This document shows positions 1 to 6,672 of a stretch of DNA of 6,703 nt, piece after piece. Source of the DNA: Bacteroidia bacterium (lineage in GTDB: Bacteria > Bacteroidota > Bacteroidia > Bacteroidales > Tannerellaceae); contig BNTS01000142.1 of assembly GCA_025996775.1 (NCBI GenBank), forward strand, positions 1-6,703, read 5' to 3'. The number at the start of each line of letters is the position of its first letter. Position 1 is the stretch's first letter. The position numbers and the translations under genes are program-made. Under the pieces are notes generated by a model that saw only the letters and a list, made by a program, of their open reading frames with translations, was not told the origin of the DNA and ran no database searches.

Positions 1-1595
1 TCAGTTATGCCCCCACTAAGTGCGTGAACGTGATTATTCCCTCGATCGTGGGCAACTTCCCCGAACTGGTTGACTCCGCCTGGTGCAATGACATCCTGAT
101 GGAAGACCGCGCCATGCTGAAGAACCCGCATGTGCTGACTTATCATAACGCCAGGGTGGAAATCAAGCTCAGGCCTTCCGAGAGAGACCGCTTTGTCATG
201 TGGTCGGCCCCGCTCAGCGAGATGTTCACAGGTGATTATCACTACAAGAGCAAAACCGGCGAACCTCAGTTTGGAGACTTCTTCATGAACTTCTTCCAGC
301 AATCCAACCCGGACAATAGCGGTGCGGCAGCTCAAAGCAACTTCACAACCACCTTTGGAAGCGTTAATCAACCCCTTCAACTGGGAAAAGCCTTCAACTT
401 GAGAGTTGTCACCACCTCCCTGTCCCGTGACAGTATCCTGCGGTTTCCCGGAGAGACGGATACCTATAACGGCACCCCGCTCGGTTCACGTCCCGACAAG
501 TATAAGTTTGTCACCCAGGGCGTCGCTCAAAATGCCCTTGGGCGTTTCAACCTCCCTGTTTACAGTGGCCTGGGTTCGACTTATAACAACAACGGCTGGA
601 AGCTGATACAGGTGGTGAACCCCTATATGGCTTACCTGCGTGCCGATTCCTTCCTGCTATACAACCCCGCTTTGAAAAATGGTTATTACTACTGGAACGG
701 GGAGCTGGACGGCAGCTTCACAACAGTAGGTGTTGCCGGAACAGGCAATAGATTTGTTTATACGGAACAGCCTGCAGCCGGCCTGCCCAACCTTATAGCT
801 CCCCTTCAATCCTTCTTTGTGGCAAAGGAAGATCCAAACTCTCAGGTGTCGGCGGTTGTCATGTCTCCCCGGTGGACAACTGCCTCGCCTCCGGCTTCGT
901 ATACACTTCGCTCCACGCAGGTGACAAGCGGCGGCGTGCTGTACATACGAGCCATACAGGGCAACAGGACAAGCTCGGCAGCCTTAGTTTATGACCCTGA
1001 AGCTACGTCGAAGGCAGATTTGCCGGTACTTGTATACAACGAAATCCCGCTTACGCTCTACGCCTTTTCACCCGGTCGCGAGGCGCTCTCCATACGTACC
1101 TCCAACGATTTCCAGTCACGGGCTACCGACTTGGGTCTGCGTGTGATGAATGCCGGGGAAATGAAGCTGGAGTTTAGCGGCCTGTCCACGTTCGGTCACG
1201 ATGTATATCTGCAGGACAAGCAATTGGGAAAGACCATTGACTTGCAAAACAATCCCGTATATACCTTCACCGTAGCCAAACCGGGCGCTGATGCCATAGA
1301 GCTGAACGACCGCTTCTCGCTGGGGATGACCTATACAGGCAAGGGAATTGTCACAGGCAGCGAATCCACCCCGGCTCCTGCCACGTTGCAGGTATCCTCA
1401 AAAGACGGATATTTGGATGTACAGACTGAGGCAGGCGTAATCAGCAATTTGCAGGTATATAGCTTAACAGGTTCATTGATATATAGCAGTAATTCGTCCT
1501 CCGACCGTTTCAATATTCCTCTCTCCGGCGGAGTCTATATTGTAAAAGGTCTGATAGGAGCAACATATTATACCGAAAAAGCGGTAGTGCGTTAG
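1..1595 (+). CDS. C-terminal part of a large T9SS-exported surface protein (5' truncated by window edge)
   Basis: The reading frame is open from the first full codon at position 3, so the gene begins outside the window; the GTG at 24 is not a credible start because there is no signal peptide. Residue numbers below count from that GTG. The 190-435 region has the layout of repeat-rich Bacteroidota surface proteins: NPYMAYL (199-205), GYYYWNG (220-226), IAPLQSFFV (258-266), a YLQD...IDL stretch (395-407), YTF (413-415) and NDRFSL (428-433). From about 452 to the end there is a T9SS type A-like sorting domain, with LQVYSLTGSLIYSS (476-489) and GGVYIVKG then EKAVVR at the C-terminus. In known T9SS cargo this domain directs passage across the outer membrane and is then removed, leaving the protein attached to the surface or released. 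I see no catalytic motif in this part, so any enzymatic or adhesive role would lie upstream. The gene converges on the minus-strand operon. Confidence 0.85.
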   Translation, partial: SYAPTKCVNVIIPSIVGNFPELVDSAWCNDILMEDRAMLKNPHVLTYHNARVEIKLRPSERDRFVMWSAPLSEMFTGDYHYKSKTGEPQFGDFFMNFFQQSNPDNSGAAAQSNFTTTFGSVNQPLQLGKAFNLRVVTTSLSRDSILRFPGETDTYNGTPLGSRPDKYKFVTQGVAQNALGRFNLPVYSGLGSTYNNNGWKLIQVVNPYMAYLRADSFLLYNPALKNGYYYWNGELDGSFTTVGVAGTGNRFVYTEQPAAGLPNLIAPLQSFFVAKEDPNSQVSAVVMSPRWTTASPPASYTLRSTQVTSGGVLYIRAIQGNRTSSAALVYDPEATSKADLPVLVYNEIPLTLYAFSPGREALSIRTSNDFQSRATDLGLRVMNAGEMKLEFSGLSTFGHDVYLQDKQLGKTIDLQNNPVYTFTVAKPGADAIELNDRFSLGMTYTGKGIVTGSESTPAPATLQVSSKDGYLDVQTEAGVISNLQVYSLTGSLIYSSNSSSDRFNIPLSGGVYIVKGLIGATYYTEKAVVR

Positions 1596-1643
1596 TAAAG
1601 AATATTGATTTTAGACAAATCAATAATGTTGTATGTATAAAAT

Positions 1644-1686
1644 CCGGAAGGCAAAGTCGTGAGACTGCACCCTTCCGGTACTTTTA
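1644..1686 (+). terminator. Terminator-like GC-rich hairpin after the surface-protein gene
   Basis: The arms CCGGAAGG (1644-1651) and CCTTCCGG (1671-1678) are perfectly complementary. Inside them AGTC (1655-1658) and GACT (1663-1666) form a second 4-bp stem closed by GTGA, a GNRA-type tetraloop. A short T-rich tract (CTTTTAT, 1681-1687) follows. The hairpin lies 48 bp after the stop codon, which fits an intrinsic terminator for the plus-strand gene. A weaker 8-bp hairpin (1603-1610 with 1618-1625) comes just before it. The T tract is offset by two bases and only moderate, so efficiency cannot be judged. Confidence 0.65.
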
Positions 1687-1720
1687 TATGCCATTCCCCA
1701 ACCGGTCACAGTCATTAATT

Positions 1721-1782
1721 TAACGGGATTATTGTGTATATTCTTTATGTTTAACACTTTAAAGTTACACAATATCCCGTTA
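1721..1782. repeat. Long AT-rich inverted repeat between convergent genes
   Basis: TAACGGGATTATTGTGTA (1721-1738) pairs with TTACACAATATCCCGTTA (1765-1782) over 17 bp with one bulged T at 1730. The loop holds a further 5-bp stem, CTTTA (1743-1747) with TAAAG (1760-1764). It lies 56 bp from the end of the truncated PHP gene and 125 bp from the end of the surface-protein gene. It could be a two-way terminator serving both converging units, or a small non-autonomous repeat. No clear target-site duplication flanks it, and the T tracts on either side are imperfect. The structure is certain; its role is inference. Confidence 0.6.
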
Positions 1783-1838
1783 TTTTGCAAATCTTTTTAG
1801 CCGTTTTTTATATCGAACTGACGTTACCTAATGGGCCT

Positions 1839-2126
1839 TTACTCATACGAACGGTTATGATCTGTTGTAGTAATATCCTTGGTATGTGGACGATATTCGA
1901 TATGCTCACTCAATGCGATTACGTCCAAATCTTCATTGTAGGCTTCTTCTACCCGTGTGACAGGCCAGACAACGCCGTCAGAGAACACGGTATGCATGTG
2001 GAAGTCTCCTTTAAGAACCTTGTAACTGCCTGCATCCGGGAAATGTAACGAGGTTTTCCTGAGCTGGGCTGAAACGGTTAGCGCTAACAGCGCAAAGAAC
2101 ATTGGTATAAGCAAAATCTTTCTCAT
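1839..2126 (-). pseudogene. Truncated secreted PHP-domain phosphoesterase-like protein (N-terminal 95 residues only)
   Basis: Residues 1-20 form a signal peptide (hydrophobic IPMFFALLALTVSA, likely cleaved after A20), so the product would be periplasmic. The PHP signature follows: DFHMHTVFSDG (41-51) supplies the His-x-His pair (H43, H45) and SEHIEYRPH (73-81) the second metal-binding motif. PHP-superfamily enzymes are metal-dependent phosphoesterases, and secreted Bacteroidota members usually run to several hundred residues. Here the frame stops at TAA straight after DHNRSYE, and the next ~55 bp in the other two frames do not resume a PHP sequence. The later metal ligands are therefore absent and activity is unlikely. 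The break looks like a deletion or rearrangement rather than a single frameshift. It is the last gene of the operon, 24 bp after the TonB receptor; the ATG at 2126 has only an AT-rich leader. A functional small protein is possible but less likely. Confidence 0.7.
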
Positions 2127-2150
2127 TTGTTTTTGAATTATTGAATATTA

Positions 2151-5100
2151 TCAGAATGAATATTTTAATCCGAATTGCATCTGCCAAGGGTTTCCGCTGG
2201 GGGTGATGATTCCAGCCGATTTATTCACACTATAAGTATATTGTTGTTTTCCGGCATCGAAACCGGTCACGCTGTATAAGTTTTGCTTGCCAAGGTTTTT
2301 CACCAACCCTTTTTCCTTGTCCAGCAGATTGGCGACATTGAAAATATCAAACGACAGTTCCACGCCATGTTTGCGATAGATATCGAACCGCTTGGTTATG
2401 CGCAAATCGCATACGCCGTTCAATCCGTTTACGCCGCCATTCCGCTTAGCTACTTTGCCTGAACTTTCTCTGAGGTAGGTTTTGAAACTCTCCGCCACCT
2501 CTTCATTGTTTAACAAACCATTGATGCCGTCGCGAATTTCCTGGGACGTACCGGGGCTGTTAGGGTCAAAGACAAAAGCCAGGTCGTTGCCGGTTACAAA
2601 ATCACCATTGATATTCCCATTTACCACCATCGAATAGCGTGTCCCGCCCAAGCCCGAATACCGAAGCCCGACCGTGAATCCATGAAAGGTGGGCGACGAA
2701 CCGTAAAACACGATTTTGTGCCTGAACTGTACATCCGAATAATTCATAGTGCTGAGGTCGCGCGGGTCGTCCACTACCATTTGATAGAGTGTGGCTGAAT
2801 TGGCGACATTCCCGTTGTAGGAAGTATTGTCTTTCGAGTCGTTCCATGTGTAGCTTGCCGTAATTTGCCCATCCTGGAAGTAGCGCCAGGTAGCGTCTGC
2901 CACGAAGGTATAGGTATTGTTCTTTCCTTCGCTGACGAGTTCCAGCACACGGCCTATGTTTTCCGACTTCCGCCCTGAAGTCCAGTCCGTCGTACCACGG
3001 CTTGTGCTGATGCTCGAAGCCGGTACGTAAACGCCGCGCCCGCCTTCATTGCCGAGCCTGAAGAAAGGAGCGTCCACCATGTTACGATCCACATACATAT
3101 AATTGTTACGGGCGAGGGAAACATAACCGGCCACACCCAGGCGCAGGCGGTCTGAGAAAAAGTGGTTGTAGTATGCGCTGAACTTATATATGGTCGGCAC
3201 TTTGGTATGTTCGCTGTTGATGTTGTAGGTCGCCACTTTGGGAAGACCGAACTGCTGGAACAATTCGGCGCCTGGGGCAGATGCAGGATTCTTCCGGTAA
3301 GCAATGAAATCAGGGGTGATTCCCAATTCTCCGCCGTTGGGCGCCGAGCGGTCAAAAGCTACCACACGCTGCCCGTCGAACTCAAGGTTGTTTACCATCG
3401 AGTAATTATTCAGGTTCGAACCGAATATCCCGGCTCCTACCTTAATAATATCCGTTTGCCGGTTGTTGATGTCCCATGTGAGCTGTACACGCGGCTGGAG
3501 TTGGAATGATTTGACACTGTAAGTTGTTTTCAATCCCAACTCAGAAGTCAGCAACGGGTCGTTTGCCGGATTGGAGAAATAAGTGGTGTAGTCTGCCCTT
3601 ATGCCTGCCGATATTTCGCCTCCATAGAAGGGTTTGAATTGTAGCTGGCCATATAGCGCCGAATTTAAGACACCCTGTTTTACGGTTGGGTCACCAACCG
3701 GCACTTCACGGACATAGCGATAGGGTTTGTTTTCGCGGAAGGCATCCAATCCGCTGTAATAAAAACGCCCGTTCATCTCGCTGGTCGCTTTCGAATTGAG
3801 GTGAGTGTACATCGCATCGATGCCAAAAACATAATTGACCTTGTTGGTTGAATAATACAGGTTATCCACAAACTGTACCACATTGTTAATAAAGAGTTCC
3901 GGCAAGTAGCGTTGTCCTCCCAACTGGATATTGGTCCGATATGCCCCCACCTCGCCATTGTCGTTTTCGATGGAGGAAACGATGTTCTCCACAATAGCCC
4001 GTGGAATGTTGGATGGAGGAAGTTGTTCGCTGGGACGCCCGTCGTCTTTTGTATAAAGGTACTGCAACTTGGCTTCGTTCATCAGGTGCAGCCCAAGTAT
4101 AGAGCGTAGCGATGCCAGCAAACTGTTGTCTTGCGTATAATGGGTTCCATAGACTTCATAGAGGTTGATACTTGTATTGTCTCCTACGCCCAGTGTATTT
4201 TTGTCATGGTTAAAGTTATTCCGGACGGTGAGCAGGTTCGTAGCGTTTAGCTGCCAGTCAAGGCGGGCGAAAACTGTATTTGAAGGCCGCACCTTGTCGA
4301 ACGAGCCTGTTTGCGGGGAAGAAGCAACGCCGTAGGAGGAACGGGCTATCCGTAGAAATTCATCCAGGTTCTCCTTGTTGATGCCATAGCGTATTTCATC
4401 ACTCCGGTTTTGCAGGTCGGCGATATAAAACGGGCGGGAATCCTGCTGGTGGTCCCACGCAACAAAATAATGGAGTTTATTCTTTATAATCGCTCCGCCG
4501 GAGGTAAACCCATATTGGGAAATGGCATACTTATCCGTTCGTTTGTTCCCGCGTGCATCATACGGGCTTGAAAGTTCATTGGCCCTATGGTATATAAATA
4601 CCGACCCGCTGAACTGATTGGTTCCCGATTTCGTTACCGAACTGATTGAACCACCACCAGCGCGTCCTTGTGTCACATCGTAATCATTGGTTACGATTCC
4701 AAATTCGCGGATGGCTTCCATCGAAACCAAATAGGGACCTCGGTTGGAAGTACTTCCGGAAAGCGGGCCGCGGGCTGTCATCCCGTCTATCTGGTATGAG
4801 GTGGACGTCGCTAATTGGCCGGCAAGGTTGCTGCCGTTACTCAGTGGAGAGAGTTCCATCAATGAAGTGAAATTCCGCCCGTTCACCGGAAGCGTATGAA
4901 TATCCTTGGGCGTCATTGAAGTGGAAGCGCCCATGCGGTCGATACCCTTTTTCAGTGAGTTGGCGACGACAGTTACGGCATCTATTGACAAGGCTTCCTC
5001 CTGGAGTTTGAAATTGATTTGCAGCAAATCACCCTGGTTTAAGCTGTAACCGGACTTTCTCTGTTCCCCGAAACCGATATACGAAACCGTAACCGTATAG

Positions 5101-5336
5101 GGCGAACCCAGCGGCAGTTGCCGGAAGGTATATTCTCCATTCACATTCGTGATGGTTCCGGCCGAGAATCCGGTTGATTCGTTCCTTACTTGGACGGTGG
5201 CGCCCGGCAAAACGCCTTGCGAATCGGAGACTGTGCCGCTAATGGCTGCCTGCGTACCCTGCGCATACAGTGCCGCGCCCGTTAGCATCCATACCAAGCA
5301 GGCGGCTATTAATCGTACTATGCTATACATTTTCAT
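2151..5336 (-). CDS. Oar-like TonB-dependent outer-membrane receptor with carboxypeptidase-regulatory-like domain
   Basis: This 1061-residue protein should be an outer-membrane beta-barrel importing a ligand with energy from TonB-ExbBD. A signal peptide covers residues 1-25 (cleavage after ALYA). A carboxypeptidase-regulatory-like beta-sandwich follows at about 31-112 (ISGTVSDSQGVLPGATVQV, then TNVNGEYTF and YTVTVSYIGF). DAVTVVAN (119-126) could serve as a TonB box. The plug spans roughly 125-245, including NGRNFTSLMELSPLSNGSN and SVTKSGTNQFSGSVF. The rest is barrel, ending in WQMQFGLKYSF, whose terminal aromatic residue is typical of a BAM recognition signal. The NFTSLM...YQIDG and SSPYDARGNKRTDKY regions resemble the Oar-like family rather than SusC, and no SusD gene follows. 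The ligand is unknown. ATG occurs at 5336 and 5330; I chose the outer one, and both keep the signal peptide. The gene starts 25 bp after the upstream 212-residue gene, so co-transcription is likely. The frame is intact. Confidence 0.9.
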   Translation of the reverse strand: MKMYSIVRLIAACLVWMLTGAALYAQGTQAAISGTVSDSQGVLPGATVQVRNESTGFSAGTITNVNGEYTFRQLPLGSPYTVTVSYIGFGEQRKSGYSLNQGDLLQINFKLQEEALSIDAVTVVANSLKKGIDRMGASTSMTPKDIHTLPVNGRNFTSLMELSPLSNGSNLAGQLATSTSYQIDGMTARGPLSGSTSNRGPYLVSMEAIREFGIVTNDYDVTQGRAGGGSISSVTKSGTNQFSGSVFIYHRANELSSPYDARGNKRTDKYAISQYGFTSGGAIIKNKLHYFVAWDHQQDSRPFYIADLQNRSDEIRYGINKENLDEFLRIARSSYGVASSPQTGSFDKVRPSNTVFARLDWQLNATNLLTVRNNFNHDKNTLGVGDNTSINLYEVYGTHYTQDNSLLASLRSILGLHLMNEAKLQYLYTKDDGRPSEQLPPSNIPRAIVENIVSSIENDNGEVGAYRTNIQLGGQRYLPELFINNVVQFVDNLYYSTNKVNYVFGIDAMYTHLNSKATSEMNGRFYYSGLDAFRENKPYRYVREVPVGDPTVKQGVLNSALYGQLQFKPFYGGEISAGIRADYTTYFSNPANDPLLTSELGLKTTYSVKSFQLQPRVQLTWDINNRQTDIIKVGAGIFGSNLNNYSMVNNLEFDGQRVVAFDRSAPNGGELGITPDFIAYRKNPASAPGAELFQQFGLPKVATYNINSEHTKVPTIYKFSAYYNHFFSDRLRLGVAGYVSLARNNYMYVDRNMVDAPFFRLGNEGGRGVYVPASSISTSRGTTDWTSGRKSENIGRVLELVSEGKNNTYTFVADATWRYFQDGQITASYTWNDSKDNTSYNGNVANSATLYQMVVDDPRDLSTMNYSDVQFRHKIVFYGSSPTFHGFTVGLRYSGLGGTRYSMVVNGNINGDFVTGNDLAFVFDPNSPGTSQEIRDGINGLLNNEEVAESFKTYLRESSGKVAKRNGGVNGLNGVCDLRITKRFDIYRKHGVELSFDIFNVANLLDKEKGLVKNLGKQNLYSVTGFDAGKQQYTYSVNKSAGIITPSGNPWQMQFGLKYSF

Positions 5337-5361
5337 ATTTTTGAGGCTTTACTTGTGATTA

Positions 5362-6000
5362 TTATTTCACCTGGCTCATAATAGCGGATGCAATTCGTGC
5401 AGATGCTTTCCGGCTGATTTTCCTGAGCCTGTCGGAACGTTCGAGGTTCATGCACGTGAAATAATGGTTCCCGCGACAAACCTCCTTCTTGTCCTTGTCG
5501 AACAGCGTGTAGCTGACGATGTGGAATAGGGTGCGGAGCGGCGTTTCCTGCCATTTCAGGTAATGCTGGTTCAAGACGAGCAGGTAGTCGGCGCCTGCTG
5601 TCGCCAGTGCTTGTTGGAACTCTTCGGCAGGCACGGAGGAAATGTCCGAATAACACTCGTCTCCCTCGCCGTTCACTTTGATTTCCCTTTCCAGCATGGC
5701 ATCCGTTTGCCCCGGAAACACCGGGATAAACACACATTCACCTTTGGACTGTTCCACGATATTCTCCATAATGATGGCATTATACTCGCTGCCTATCACA
5801 TTTTCCTTGATGCCTGTTTCCTCTGCAATCAATCCCTTGTAGAAGTAATTGGACTTCACATTATCACTCAATCCCAACATCAGGACATGCTTAGCTGGAC
5901 TGCCTGCATCGTTCTTTTCTTTCGCTTCCGCGCTATAAACAAATCCGGTACAAATACTTGCTACTGCTAAGCATACAATAAAAGATACATCTTTCTTCAT
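5362..6000 (-). CDS. Secreted protein of unknown function, first gene of the receptor operon
   Basis: I do not recognise a named family in this 212-residue protein. It begins with a signal peptide (MKKDVSFIVC, hydrophobic to about residue 22) with a likely signal peptidase I site after SAEA (A26). Cys17 sits in ASIC, a poor lipobox because of the Ile at -1, so a lipoprotein is less likely. The mature part looks alpha/beta: a strand KHVLMLGLSD (37-46), a helix-prone stretch (71-85), CVFIPVFPG (89-97), ADYLLVLNQHYLKW (137-150), then paired strands LFHIVSYTLFDKDKKEVCRGNHYF (158-181, hairpin turn at DKDKK) and a basic C-terminal helix. Four cysteines remain after processing (89, 116, 175, 183), possibly as disulfides. 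The layout is loosely reminiscent of CsgG/LpoB-like periplasmic folds, a weak impression only. As first gene before the receptor, it may help handle the same ligand or support receptor assembly. The start lacks a Shine-Dalgarno sequence, as is usual in Bacteroidota. Confidence 0.8.
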   Translation of the reverse strand: MKKDVSFIVCLAVASICTGFVYSAEAKEKNDAGSPAKHVLMLGLSDNVKSNYFYKGLIAEETGIKENVIGSEYNAIIMENIVEQSKGECVFIPVFPGQTDAMLEREIKVNGEGDECYSDISSVPAEEFQQALATAGADYLLVLNQHYLKWQETPLRTLFHIVSYTLFDKDKKEVCRGNHYFTCMNLERSDRLRKISRKASARIASAIMSQVK

Positions 6001-6035
6001 CTTACTTTATTTATTATCGTTTAAAAAGTCAGTGG

Positions 6036-6065
6036 CAAAAGTACATGCCTGCCTTTACAACAGAA
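6036..6065 (-). promoter_or_regulatory. Bacteroidota-type promoter candidate for the three-gene minus-strand unit
   Basis: On the minus strand TACTTTTG (6043 down to 6036) matches the Bacteroidota -7 consensus TAnnTTTG exactly. A weak -33 candidate, TTCTG followed by TTG, lies about 14-17 bp upstream, closer than the usual 19-21 bp and short of the TTTG consensus. The box ends 35 bp before the ATG at 6000, giving a leader of roughly 25-30 nt. This is the only good match in the short region upstream of the operon, and no promoter fits in the 24-25 bp gaps between its genes. No operator-like repeat was seen next to it. Confidence 0.55.
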
Positions 6066-6150
6066 CTACATTCCGATTATTATTTGGTTACATTTTCAGG
6101 CGAAGAATGCCTGCGCCACCCTATCCTCCCACCTGTATTATGGTGGAAAA

Positions 6151-6195
6151 TCCTACGCAAACTGCCCCACCTTCTCCTATTCAAATTGACCCACC
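6151..6195. repeat. Degenerate 21-bp direct repeats, possible remnant of an IS21-family end
   Basis: Positions 6151-6171 and 6175-6195 agree at 17 of 21 bases with a 24-bp period; both begin TCCTA and end CCCACC. Further CCACC blocks end at 6120 and 6133. On the minus strand each copy reads GGTGGG-CA-TTTG-..TAGGA. Several such imperfect repeats, 20-25 bp apart and containing GGTGG and CAATTTGA-like cores, are what I recall from the ends of Bacteroidota IS21-family elements. No istA or istB coding sequence is present in the window, so this would be an orphan end. The repeats are seen directly; the IS21 link is from memory. Confidence 0.45.
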
Positions 6196-6240
6196 TATGA
6201 AATGGATAAATTAGTCTTTGTTTAAGGTTGGTTTTTGTTT

Positions 6241-6285
6241 GAAAAAATATCATTCTGCAAACTAAGGGTCAAAAATAGCAGAATG
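6241..6285 (-). terminator. Terminator-like hairpin reading leftward
   Basis: CATTCTGC (6251-6258) and GCAGAATG (6278-6285) are perfect 8-bp inverted repeats around a 19-nt loop. On the minus strand the stem is followed by ATATTTTTTC, a T6 run, as in an intrinsic terminator. It would stop transcripts entering from the right edge before they reach the operon promoter. The long loop and modest GC of the stem lower confidence. Confidence 0.35.
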
Positions 6286-6395
6286 TCAAAAAATGGTCTT
6301 TTTTTTCTTCGATATTTGAGGCGATTTTGGGCTTTTAACACGAAAAACGCAAGGATTTGGGGGTTTGGCAAATACAAAAAGATAGCAATGATGAG

Positions 6396-6415
6396 TTGAA
6401 AATTGAAAATTGAAA
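6396..6415. repeat. Short 7-bp tandem repeat (TTGAAAA, about three copies)
   Basis: TTGAAAA is repeated at 6396, 6403 and 6410, the last copy ending in AAG or partial. It is followed by GTAGAG (6416-6421) and CTCTAC (6435-6440), which can form a 6-bp stem. Such AATTGAAAATTGAAA runs look like ordinary intergenic low-complexity DNA of this group. Confidence 0.5.
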
Positions 6416-6508
6416 GTAGAGAGCGGGAATGATGCTCTACTATTTGTATTTTCCTTTCAATGGCTGCCATAACGTCATCAATGTACTCAAGGGATTTAAG
6501 GGCATTAT

Positions 6509-6528
6509 AGATCTTAACAGATCTTAAT
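6509..6528. repeat. 10-bp direct repeat (AGATCTTAAC / AGATCTTAAT)
   Basis: Two adjacent copies differ only at the last base, each carrying an AGATCT palindrome. They may be a protein-binding tandem or chance in AT-rich DNA; nothing adjacent decides between these. Confidence 0.4.
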
Positions 6529-6586
6529 ATTAACCAAATAATAGCTAATATTAAAGACTGTTCACAATTCATCCCTATCGCTTCAG

Positions 6587-6672
6587 AAAATCATTTAGAT
6601 GATTTTAAAAATGATCTAAATGAAATTTCCAAATTATGCTGATGACGTCCGGAAATCATCTAAATGATTTCC
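6587..6672. repeat. Cluster of related palindromes near the right edge
   Basis: AAAATCAT-TTAG-ATGATTTT (6587-6606) is a perfect 8-bp stem with a 4-nt loop. GGAAATCAT-CTAA-ATGATTTCC (6651-6672) is a perfect 9-bp stem whose core is the reverse complement of the first, loop included. Between them ATCTAAATGA (6614-6623) is a third, half-palindromic copy. The two outer copies can therefore form separate hairpins or pair with each other. A further small stem, AAAAGA with TCTTTT (6675-6680 and 6686-6691), follows. Candidates are a REP-like intergenic repeat, a terminator array for a gene beyond the edge, or binding sites. The structure is seen; the role is unknown. Confidence 0.65.

Noticed and set aside
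1785..2048. 87-codon plus-strand open frame
   Set aside because: It is antisense to the PHP remnant, whose signal peptide and metal motifs are clear.
2151..5336. Possible SusC of a polysaccharide utilisation locus
   Set aside because: No SusD gene or glycoside hydrolase is adjacent, and the plug and early barrel motifs resemble Oar-like receptors instead.
5333..5737. 134-codon minus-strand open frame
   Set aside because: It lies in another frame of the 212-residue secreted protein gene, which has a signal peptide and sensible composition; this one is Arg/Pro/Gly-rich shadow.
6032..6214. 60-codon plus-strand open frame with a proline-rich end
   Set aside because: Its proline-rich part is produced by the CCCACC direct repeats, and it overlaps the operon promoter region.
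6222..6572. 116-codon open frame on the minus strand
   Set aside because: It spans a terminator-like hairpin and a low-complexity tandem repeat, shows no domain, and its hydrophobic composition follows from A/T-rich DNA.
6587..6672. CRISPR array
   Set aside because: The motif copies are short, few, in mixed orientation and unevenly spaced, and no cas gene is present.
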